Positions 57,455 through 64,000 of a DNA stretch of 64,000 nucleotides are shown piece by piece. Within the stretch, counting starts at the first letter, position 1; each line of letters opens with the position of its first letter. The translations under genes were made by a program, and so were the position numbers. Below the pieces are notes generated by a model that saw only the letters and a list, made by a program, of their open reading frames with translations, was not told the origin of the DNA and searched no databases. This DNA is from Heligmosomoides polygyrus polygyrus (Eukaryota > Nematoda > Chromadorea > Rhabditida > Heligmosomidae), in assembly GCA_947396885.1 (NCBI GenBank), contig OX377204.1, positions 53,927,139 to 53,991,138 of the forward strand, in the 5' to 3' direction.

Positions 57455-57585
57455 AATCGTTTTGCAATGGTCCGTGATGCGCAGATTGGGTGGATGGGAG
57501 CTAGCGAGTACACGTACGCGGTGGTCCGCTAGGAGATGAAGTTCTTCGTGGACGCAATGGGCTCCATGCCTGTCGGCGGTGCTAT

Positions 57586-57667
57586 GCAGCGATGTCCGGC
57601 TGGTTAAGGAGACTGACTCGAAATCAATTGGGCTCTGCCCGCGCAGGTTCGAATCCCGCTCGCTGCG
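57586..57667 (+). tRNA. tRNA-Ser(CGA)-like, class G
   Basis: GGCTGG; C28:A42, A51:C63; TTTT. Confidence 0.6.
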
Positions 57668-57798
57668 AATCGTTTTGCAATGTTCCGTGATGCGCAGATT
57701 GGGGGGATGGGAGCTAGCGAGTACACGTACGCGGCGGTCCGCTAGGAGATGAAGTTCTTCGTGGACGCAATGGGCTCCATGCCTGTCGGCGGTGCTAT

Positions 57799-57880
57799 GC
57801 AGCGATGTGCGGTTGGTTAAGGAGATTGACTCGAAATCAATTGGGCTCTGCCCGCGCAGGTTCGAATCCTGCTCGCTGCG
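57799..57880 (+). tRNA. tRNA-Ser(CGA)-like, H/D chimera
   Basis: Front half is class H (C11G, GGTTGG) and back half class D (paired TCAAT, gattatgggg spacer). The exchange lies between 57809 and 57838, inside the gene. It is followed by I-D-G-H as after a D copy. Confidence 0.7.
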
Positions 57881-58011
57881 AATCGTTTTGCAATGTTCCG
57901 TGATGCGCAGATTATGGGGATGGGAGCTAGCGAGTACACGTACGCGGTGGTCCGCTAGGAGATGAAGTTCTTCGTGGACGCAATGGGCTCCATGCCTGTC
58001 GGCGGTGCTAT

Positions 58012-58093
58012 GCAGCGATGTCCGAGTGGTTAAGGAGATGGACTCGAAATCAATTGGGCTCTGCCCGCGCAGGTTCGAATCCCGCTCGCTGCG
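58012..58093 (+). tRNA. tRNA-Ser(CGA), class I
   Basis: G29:A41, A51:C63; TTTT. Confidence 0.68.
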
Positions 58094-58224
58094 AATCGTT
58101 TTGCAATGTTCCGTGATGCGCAGATTGGGGGGATGGGAGCTAGCGAGTACACGTACGCGGTGGTCCGCTAGGAGATGAAGTTCTTCGTGGACGCAATGGG
58201 CTCCATGCTTGTCGGCGGTGCTAT

Positions 58225-58306
58225 GCAGCGATGTCCGGTTGGTTAAGGAGATTGACTCGAAATCAATTGGGCTCTGCCCGCGCAGGTTCGAATCCTGCTC
58301 GCTGCG
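58225..58306 (+). tRNA. tRNA-Ser(CGA), class D
   Basis: Stems paired; GGTTGG; cttgtcgg leader. Confidence 0.75.
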
Positions 58307-58437
58307 AATCGTTTTGCAATGGTCCGTGATGCGCAGATTGGGTGGATGGGAGCTAGCGAGTACACGTACGCGGTGGTCCGCTAGGAGATGAAGTTCTTCG
58401 TGGACGCAATGGGCTCCATGCCTGTCGGCGGTGCTAT

Positions 58438-58519
58438 GCAGCGATGTCCGGCTGGTTAAGGAGACTGACTCGAAATCAATTGGGCTCTGCCCGCGCAGGT
58501 TCGAATCCCGCTCGCTGCG
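58438..58519 (+). tRNA. tRNA-Ser(CGA)-like, class G
   Basis: GGCTGG; C28:A42, A51:C63; TTTT. Confidence 0.6.
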
Positions 58520-58650
58520 AATCGTTTTGCAATGTTCCGTGATGCGCAGATTGGGGGGATGGGAGCTAGCGAGTACACGTACGCGGCGGTCCGCTAGGAG
58601 ATGAAGTTCTTCGTGGACGCAATGGGCTCCATGCCTGTCGGCGGTGCTAT

Positions 58651-58732
58651 GCAGCGATGTGCGGTTGGTTAAGGAGATTGACTCGAAATAAATTGGGCTC
58701 TGCCCGCGCAGGTTCGAATCCTGCTCGCTGCG
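58651..58732 (+). tRNA. tRNA-Ser(CGA)-like, class H
   Basis: C11G, GGTTGG, G30:A40; TTTT. Confidence 0.6.
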
Positions 58733-58804
58733 AATCGTTTTGCAATGTTCCATGATGCGCAGATTGGGGGATGGAAGCTGCTCCATGCCTGTCGGCGGTG
58801 CTAT

Positions 58805-58886
58805 GCAGCGATGTCCGGTTGGTTAAGGAGATTGACTCGAAATAAATTGGGCTCTGCCCGCGCAGGTTCGAATCCTGCTCGCTGCG
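58805..58886 (+). tRNA. tRNA-Ser(CGA)-like, class E
   Basis: GGTTGG, G30:A40; sits where a class C copy normally follows H. Confidence 0.65.
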
Positions 58887-59017
58887 AATCGTTTTGCAAT
58901 GGTCCGTGATGCGCAGATTGGGTGGATGGGAGCTAACGAGTACACGTACGCGGTGGTCCGCTAGGAGATGAAGTTCTTCGTGGACGCAATGGGCTCCATG
59001 CCTGTCGGCGGTGCTAT

Positions 59018-59099
59018 GCAGCGATGTCCGGTTGGTTAAGGAGATTGACTCGAAATCAATTGGGCTCTGCCCGCGCAGGTTCGAATCCTGCTCGCTGCG
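59018..59099 (+). tRNA. tRNA-Ser(CGA), class D
   Basis: Stems paired; GGTTGG; gattatgtgg spacer. Confidence 0.75.
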
Positions 59100-59230
59100 A
59101 ATCGTTTTGCAATGTTCCGTGATGCGCAGATTATGTGGATGGGAGCTAGCGAGTACACGTACGCGGTGGTCCGCTAGGAGATGAAGTTCTTCGTGGACGC
59201 AATGGGCTCCATGCCTGTCGGCGGTGCTAT

Positions 59231-59312
59231 GCAGCGATGTCCGGTTGGTTAAGGAGATTGACTCGAAATAAATTGGGCTCTGCCCGCGCAGGTTCGAATC
59301 CTGCTCGCTGCG
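59231..59312 (+). tRNA. tRNA-Ser(CGA)-like, class E
   Basis: GGTTGG, G30:A40; TTTT. Confidence 0.65.
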
Positions 59313-59443
59313 AATCGTTTTGCAATGGTCCGTGATGCGCAGATTGGGTGGATGGGAGCTAACGAGTACACGTACGCGGTGGTCCGCTAGGAGATGAAGT
59401 TCTTCGTGGACGCAATGGGCTCCATGCCTGTCGGCGGTGCTAT

Positions 59444-59525
59444 GCAGCGATGTCCGAGTGGTTAAGGAGATCGACTCGAAATCAATTGGGCTCTGCCCGC
59501 GCAGGTTCGAATCCCGCTCGCTGCG
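59444..59525 (+). tRNA. tRNA-Ser(CGA), class F
   Basis: C29:A41, A51:C63; CTTT. Confidence 0.7.
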
Positions 59526-59655
59526 AATCGCTTTGCAATGTTCCATGATGCGCAGATTGGGGGATGGGAGCTAGCGAGTACACGTACGCGGTGGTCCGCT
59601 AGGAGATGAAGTTCTTCGTGGACGCAATGGGCTCCATGCCTGTCGGCGGTGCTAT

Positions 59656-59737
59656 GCAGCGATGTCCGGTTGGTTAAGGAGATTGACTCGAAATAAATTG
59701 GGCTCTGCCCGCGCAGGTTCGAATCCTGCTCGCTGCG
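59656..59737 (+). tRNA. tRNA-Ser(CGA)-like, class E
   Basis: GGTTGG, G30:A40; TTTT. Confidence 0.65.
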
Positions 59738-59868
59738 AATCGTTTTGCAATGGTCCGTGATGCGCAGATTGGGTGGATGGGAGCTAACGAGTACACGTAC
59801 GCGGTGGTCCGCTAGGAGATGAAGTTCTTCGTGGAGGCAATGGGCTCCATGCCTGTCGGCGGTGCTAT

Positions 59869-59950
59869 GCAGCGATGTCCGAGTGGTTAAGGAGATCGAC
59901 TCGAAATCAATTGGGCTCTGCCCGCGCAGGTTCGAATCCCGCTCGCTGCG
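59869..59950 (+). tRNA. tRNA-Ser(CGA), class F
   Basis: C29:A41, A51:C63; CTTT; leader gtggaggc as at 48152 and 54085. Confidence 0.7.
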
Positions 59951-60080
59951 AATCGCTTTGCAATGTTCCGTGATGCGCAGATTGGGGGATGGGAGCTAGC
60001 GAGTACACGTACGCGGCGGTCCGCTAGGAGATGAAGTTCTTCGTGGACGCAATGGGCTCCATGCCTGTCGGCGGTGCTAT

Positions 60081-60162
60081 GCAGCGATGTCCGAGTGGTT
60101 AAGGAGATTGACTCGAAATAAATTGGGCTCTGCCCGCGCAGGTTCGAATCCTGCTCGCTGCG
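60081..60162 (+). tRNA. tRNA-Ser(CGA), class C
   Basis: G30:A40; TTTT. Confidence 0.75.
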
Positions 60163-60293
60163 AATCGTTTTGCAATGTTCCGTGATGCGCAGATTGGGGG
60201 GATGGGAGCTAGCGAGTACACGTACGCGGTGGTCCGCTAGGAGATGAAGTTCTTCGTGGACGCAATGGGCTCCATGCCTGTCGGCGGTGCTAT

Positions 60294-60375
60294 GCAGCGA
60301 TGTCCGGTTGGTTAAGGAGATTGACTCGAAATAAATTGGGCTCTGCCCGCGCAGGTTCGAATCCTGCTCGCTGCG
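60294..60375 (+). tRNA. tRNA-Ser(CGA)-like, class E
   Basis: GGTTGG, G30:A40; TTTT. Confidence 0.65.
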
Positions 60376-60506
60376 AATCGTTTTGCAATGGTCCGTGATG
60401 CGCAGATTGGGTGGATGGGAGCTAACGAGTACACGTACGCGGCGGTCCGCTAGGAGATGAAGTTCTTCGTGGACGCAATGGGCTCCATGCCTGTCGGCGG
60501 TGCTAT

Positions 60507-60588
60507 GCAGCGATGTCCGAGTGGTTAAGGAGGTTGACTAGAAATCAATTGGGCTCTGCCCGCGCAGGTTCGAATCCCGCTCGCTGCG
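60507..60588 (+). tRNA. tRNA-Ser(AGA), class J
   Basis: G27:T43, A51:C63; CTTT. Last AGA copy in the window. Confidence 0.7.
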
Positions 60589-60718
60589 AATCGCTTTGCA
60601 ATGTTCCATGATGCGCAGATTGGGGGATGGGAGCTAGCGAGTACACGTACGCGGTGGTCCGCTAGGAGATGAAGTTCTTCGTGGACGCAATGGGCTCCAT
60701 GCCTGTCGGCGGTGCTAT

Positions 60719-60800
60719 GCAGCGATGTCCGGTTGGTTAAGGAGACTGACTCGAAATCAATTGGGCTCTGCCCACACAGGTTCGAATCCCGCTCGCTGCG
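60719..60800 (+). tRNA. tRNA-Ser(CGA)-like, class K
   Basis: GGTTGG, C28:A42, A49:C65, A51:C63. Confidence 0.6.
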
Positions 60801-60931
60801 AATCGTTTTGCAATGTTCCGTGATGCGCAGATTGGGGGGATGGGAGCTAGCGAGTACACGTACGCGGTGGTCCGCTAGGAGATGAAGTTCTTCGTGGACG
60901 CAATGGGCTCCATGCCTGTCGGCGGTGCTAT

Positions 60932-61013
60932 GCAGCGATGTCCGGTTGGTTAAGGAGATTGACTCGAAATCAATTGGGCTCTGCCCGCGCAGGTTCGAAT
61001 CCTGCTCGCTGCG
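60932..61013 (+). tRNA. tRNA-Ser(CGA), class D
   Basis: Stems paired; GGTTGG; follows K directly, joining the J-K and D-I-D-G-H modules. Confidence 0.75.
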
Positions 61014-61144
61014 AATCGTTTTGCAATGTTCCGTGATGCGCAGATTATGGGGATGGGAGCTAGCGAGTACACGTACGCGGTGGTCCGCTAGGAGATGAAG
61101 TTCTTCGTGGACGCAATGGGCTCCATGCCTGTCGGCGGTGCTAT

Positions 61145-61226
61145 GCAGCGATGTCCGAGTGGTTAAGGAGATGGACTCGAAATCAATTGGGCTCTGCCCG
61201 CGCAGGTTCGAATCCCGCTCGCTGCG
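61145..61226 (+). tRNA. tRNA-Ser(CGA), class I
   Basis: G29:A41, A51:C63; TTTT. Confidence 0.68.
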
Positions 61227-61357
61227 AATCGTTTTGCAATGTTCCGTGATGCGCAGATTGGGGGGATGGGAGCTAGCGAGTACACGTACGCGGTGGTCCG
61301 CTAGGAGATGAAGTTCTTCGTGGACGCAATGGGCTCCATGCTTGTCGGCGGTGCTAT

Positions 61358-61439
61358 GCAGCGATGTCCGGTTGGTTAAGGAGATTGACTCGAAATCAAT
61401 TGGGCTCTGCCCGCGCAGGTTCGAATCCTGCTCGCTGCG
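61358..61439 (+). tRNA. tRNA-Ser(CGA), class D
   Basis: Stems paired; GGTTGG; the next spacer lost 3 nt (ccgctagatgaag). Confidence 0.75.
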
Positions 61440-61567
61440 AATCGTTTTGCAATGGTCCGTGATGCGCAGATTGGGTGGATGGGAGCTAGCGAGTACACGT
61501 ACGCGGTGGTCCGCTAGATGAAGTTCTTCGTGGACGCAATGGGCTCCATGCCTGTCGGCGGTGCTAT

Positions 61568-61649
61568 GCAGCGATGTCCGGCTGGTTAAGGAGACTGACT
61601 CGAAATCAATTGGGCTCTGCCCGCGCAGGTTCGAATCCCGCTCGCTGCG
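61568..61649 (+). tRNA. tRNA-Ser(CGA)-like, class G
   Basis: GGCTGG; C28:A42, A51:C63; TTTT. Confidence 0.6.
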
Positions 61650-61780
61650 AATCGTTTTGCAATGTTCCGTGATGCGCAGATTGGGGGGATGGGAGCTAGC
61701 GAGTACACGTACGCGGCGGTCCGCTAGGAGATGAAGTTCTTCGTGGACGCAATGGGCTCCATGCCTGTCGGCGGTGCTAT

Positions 61781-61862
61781 GCAGCGATGTGCGGTTGGTT
61801 AAGGAGATTGACTCGAAATAAATTGGGCTCTGCCCGCGCAGGTTCGAATCCTGCTCGCTGCG
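61781..61862 (+). tRNA. tRNA-Ser(CGA)-like, class H
   Basis: C11G, GGTTGG, G30:A40; TTTT. Confidence 0.6.
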
Positions 61863-61934
61863 AATCGTTTTGCAATGTTCCATGATGCGCAGATTGGGGG
61901 ATGGAAGCTGCTCCATGCCTGTCGGCGGTGCTAT

Positions 61935-62016
61935 GCAGCGATGTCCGAGTGGTTAAGGAGATTGACTCGAAATAAATTGGGCTCTGCCCGCGCAGGTTCG
62001 AATCCTGCTCGCTGCG
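61935..62016 (+). tRNA. tRNA-Ser(CGA), class C
   Basis: G30:A40; TTTT. Confidence 0.75.
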
Positions 62017-62147
62017 AATCGTTTTGCAATGGTCCGTGATGCGCAGATTGGGTGGATGGGAGCTAACGAGTACACGTACGCGGTGGTCCGCTAGGAGATG
62101 AAGTTCTTCGTGGACGCAATGGGCTCCATGCCTGTCGGCGGTGCTAT

Positions 62148-62229
62148 GCAGCGATGTCCGGTTGGTTAAGGAGATTGACTCGAAATCAATTGGGCTCTGC
62201 CCGCGCAGGTTCGAATCCTGCTCGCTGCG
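62148..62229 (+). tRNA. tRNA-Ser(CGA), class D
   Basis: Stems paired; GGTTGG; gattatgtgg spacer. Confidence 0.75.
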
Positions 62230-62360
62230 AATCGTTTTGCAATGTTCCGTGATGCGCAGATTATGTGGATGGGAGCTAGCGAGTACACGTACGCGGTGGT
62301 CCGCTAGGAGATGAAGTTCTTCGTGGACGCAATGGGCTCCATGCCTGTCGGCGGTGCTAT

Positions 62361-62442
62361 GCAGCGATGTCCGGTTGGTTAAGGAGATTGACTCGAAATA
62401 AATTGGGCTCTGCCCGCGCAGGTTCGAATCCCGCTCGCTGCG
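62361..62442 (+). tRNA. tRNA-Ser(CGA)-like, class E'
   Basis: GGTTGG, G30:A40, A51:C63; TTTT. Confidence 0.6.
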
Positions 62443-62573
62443 AATCGTTTTGCAATGTTCCGTGATGCGCAGATTGGGGGGATGGGAGCTAGCGAGTACA
62501 CGTACGCGGTGGTCCGCTAGGAGATGAAGTTCTTCGTGGACGCAATGGGCTCCTTGCCTGTCGGCGGTGCTAT

Positions 62574-62655
62574 GCAGCGATGTCCGAGTGGTTAAGGAGA
62601 TCGACTCGAAATCAATTGGGCTCTGCCCGCGCAGGTTCGAATCCCGCTCGCTGCG
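62574..62655 (+). tRNA. tRNA-Ser(CGA), class F
   Basis: C29:A41, A51:C63; CTTT; leader gctccttgcc. Confidence 0.7.
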
Positions 62656-62785
62656 AATCGCTTTGCAATGTTCCATGATGCGCAGATTGGGGGATGGGAG
62701 CTAGCGAGTACACGTACGCGGTGGTCCGCTAGGAGATGAAGTTCTTCGTGGACGCAATGGGCTCCATGCCTGTGGGCGGTGCTAT

Positions 62786-62867
62786 GCAGCGATGTGCGGT
62801 TGGTTAAGGAGATTGACTCGAAATAAATTGGGCTCTGCCCGCGCAGGTTCGAATCCTGCTCGCTGCG
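62786..62867 (+). tRNA. tRNA-Ser(CGA)-like, class H
   Basis: C11G, GGTTGG, G30:A40; leader gtgggcgg. Confidence 0.6.
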
Positions 62868-62939
62868 AATCGTTTTGCAATGTTCCATGATGCGCAGATT
62901 GGGGGATGGAAGCTGCTCCATGCCTGTCGGCGGTGCTAT

Positions 62940-63021
62940 GCAGCGATGTCCGAGTGGTTAAGGAGATTGACTCGAAATAAATTGGGCTCTGCCCGCGCAG
63001 GTTCGAATCCTGCTCGCTGCG
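62940..63021 (+). tRNA. tRNA-Ser(CGA), class C
   Basis: G30:A40; TTTT. Confidence 0.75.
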
Positions 63022-63152
63022 AATCGTTTTGCAATGGTCCGTGATGCGCAGATTGGGTGGATGGGAGCTAACGAGTACACGTACGCGGTGGTCCGCTAGG
63101 AGATGAAGTTCTTCGTGGACGCAATGGGCTCCATGCCTGTCGGCGGTGCTAT

Positions 63153-63234
63153 GCAGCGATGTCCGGTTGGTTAAGGAGATTGACTCGAAATCAATTGGGC
63201 TCTGCCCGCGCAGGTTCGAATCCTGCTCGCTGCG
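63153..63234 (+). tRNA. tRNA-Ser(CGA), class D
   Basis: Stems paired; GGTTGG; trailer AATCATTTT, shared only with 52228. Confidence 0.75.
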
Positions 63235-63364
63235 AATCATTTTGCAATGTTCCGTGATGCGCAGATTGGGGGATGGGAGCTAGCGAGTACACGTACGCGG
63301 TGGTCCGCTAGGAGATGAAGTTCTTCGTGGACGCAATGGGCTCCATGCCTGTGGGCGGTGCTAT

Positions 63365-63446
63365 GCAGCGATGTGCGGTTGGTTAAGGAGATTGACTCGA
63401 AATAAATTGGGCTCTGCCCGCGCAGGTTCGAATCCTGCTCGCTGCG
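63365..63446 (+). tRNA. tRNA-Ser(CGA)-like, class H
   Basis: C11G, GGTTGG, G30:A40; leader gtgggcgg. Confidence 0.6.
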
Positions 63447-63518
63447 AATCGTTTTGCAATGTTCCATGATGCGCAGATTGGGGGATGGAAGCTGCTCCAT
63501 GCCTGTCGGCGGTGCTAT

Positions 63519-63600
63519 GCAGCGATGTCCGAGTGGTTAAGGAGATTGACTCGAAATAAATTGGGCTCTGCCCGCGCAGGTTCGAATCCTGCTCGCTGCG
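63519..63600 (+). tRNA. tRNA-Ser(CGA), class C
   Basis: G30:A40; TTTT. Confidence 0.75.
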
Positions 63601-63731
63601 AATCGTTTTGCAATGGTCCGTGATGCGCAGATTGGGTGGATGGGAGCTAACGAGTACACGTACGCGGTGGTCCGCTAGGAGATGAAGTTCTTCGTGGACG
63701 CAATGGGCTCCATGCCTGTCGGCGGTGCTAT

Positions 63732-63813
63732 GCAGCGATGTCCGGTTGGTTAAGGAGATTGACTCGAAATCAATTGGGCTCTGCCCGCGCAGGTTCGAAT
63801 CCTGCTCGCTGCG
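63732..63813 (+). tRNA. tRNA-Ser(CGA), class D
   Basis: Stems paired; GGTTGG; gattatgtgg spacer. Confidence 0.75.
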
Positions 63814-63944
63814 AATCGTTTTGCAATGTTCCGTGATGCGCAGATTATGTGGATGGGAGCTAGCGAGTACACGTACGCGGTGGTCCGCTAGGAGATGAAG
63901 TTCTTCGTGGACGCAATGGGCTCCATGCCTGTCGGCGGTGCTAT

Positions 63945-64000
63945 GCAGCGATGTCCGGTTGGTTAAGGAGATTGACTCGAAATAAATTGGGCTCTGCCCG
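63945..64000 (+). tRNA. tRNA-Ser(CGA)-like, class E, cut by window edge
   Basis: First 56 nt only; GGTTGG and TAAAT (G30:A40) visible. The array continues beyond the window. Confidence 0.65.

Larger units (their letters stand above)
1..64000 (+). repeat. tRNA-Ser tandem mega-array filling the window
   Basis: Every base belongs to a head-to-tail array of 82-nt tRNA-Ser copies separated by homologous spacers. Spacing between successive tRNA starts is almost always 212-213 or 153-155 bp. I counted 315 copies by eye, all on the plus strand, plus six 3' fragments. Both edges cut the array: bases 1-75 are the end of a long spacer and the last copy is truncated, so its true size is unknown. Class II fold, TTTT trailer and no encoded CCA indicate a eukaryotic nuclear, Pol III-type array. 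Very high identity between distant units means assembly collapse or expansion is a real concern for copy number and order. Confidence 0.97.

Noticed and set aside
1..64000. CRISPR array
   Set aside because: Repeats are regular, but the intervening sequences are homologous to each other, the repeat folds as an 82-nt tRNA, and no cas genes are present.
1..64000. tRNA-derived SINE family
   Set aside because: Copies are strictly head-to-tail with no poly(A) or simple-repeat tail and no target-site duplications; the spacer is not a SINE body inserted at separate sites.
1..64000. Bacterial or organellar tRNA operon
   Set aside because: There is no encoded CCA, no bacterial promoter or rRNA neighbour, and a TTTT Pol III-type trailer; copy number is far outside such genomes.
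1..64000. 5S rRNA or rDNA repeat
   Set aside because: The unit length could suggest 5S arrays, but the transcribed part is a complete class II serine tRNA and no 5S sequence is seen in the spacer.
1..64000. Assigning the host to a named plant or alga
   Set aside because: The D stem TCC/GGA and variable/T region look plant-like from memory, but there is no second gene or flank to test it, so only a eukaryotic nuclear origin is claimed.

Overview
The whole 64-kb window is one head-to-tail, plus-strand array of serine tRNA genes and tRNA-Ser-derived copies. Reading by eye I count 315 copies (314 complete, and one running off the right edge at 63945) plus six 3'-half fragments. I see no protein-coding gene, rRNA, transposon or CRISPR array. 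Each copy is 82 nt with a standard class II (long variable arm) fold: acceptor GCAGCGA/TCGCTGC, 3-bp D stem TCC/GGA, anticodon stem ATTGA/TCAAT, 4-bp variable-arm stem GGGC/GCCC, T stem GCAGG/CCTGC and discriminator G. The anticodon is CGA (reads UCG) in most copies and AGA (reads UCU after A34 to inosine) in about 30. No 3' CCA is encoded, there is no intron, and a TTTT Pol III terminator lies 6-9 nt after the gene. This points to a eukaryotic nuclear genome. The TCC/GGA D stem resembles land-plant tRNA-Ser as I remember it, but the clade is not settled from this window.

The monomer comes in two lengths. The long unit is 212-213 bp (tRNA plus about 131 bp of spacer). The short unit is 153-155 bp (spacer about 72 bp) and lacks a 58-bp block. 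The copies fall into a few sequence classes used in the entries below. A: CGA, fully paired. B: AGA, fully paired (B2/B3 carry small variable-arm changes). C: G30:A40 mismatch. D: all stems paired but D loop GGTTGG, losing A14/G15. E: D-type loop plus G30:A40. F: C29:A41 plus A51:C63 and a damaged terminator CTTT. G: D loop GGCTGG plus C28:A42 plus A51:C63. H: C11G in the D stem plus D-type loop plus G30:A40. I: G29:A41 plus A51:C63. J: AGA, G27:T43, A51:C63, CTTT. K: D-type loop, C28:A42, A49:C65, A51:C63. A prime marks an extra A51:C63 unless stated otherwise.

Layout. 1-9.7 kb: B/C/D/F/G/E mixtures with 3,441-bp and 1,371-bp repeats. 9.7-19 kb: a roughly 1.37-kb module (B2 or B3, C, D, E, F, C', F) repeated with losses. 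19-25 kb: modules holding the only fully paired CGA copies, including a 948-bp tandem duplication. 25-28 kb: mixed transition. 28-40 kb: C-G-D-I-D-G-H and C-D-I-D-G-fragment modules (1,432 bp and 1,140 bp) inside a 5,299-bp segmental duplication. 40-44 kb: F-J-K-E-C modules. 44-64 kb: recurrences of the 1,432-bp cassette, F-J-K-E-C and C-D-E-F modules. Fully paired copies with intact promoter boxes and terminator occur only left of about 24.7 kb; the right 39 kb appears to be made of mildly defective copies, although class D there has fully paired stems.

The pattern is what repeated unequal exchange or gene conversion in a tRNA array would give: shared rare variants between distant units, chimeric units, and nested higher-order repeats. 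Whether the array is a tRNA factory, a mostly silent tRNA-derived satellite, or a dense field of TFIIIC sites cannot be decided from sequence alone.
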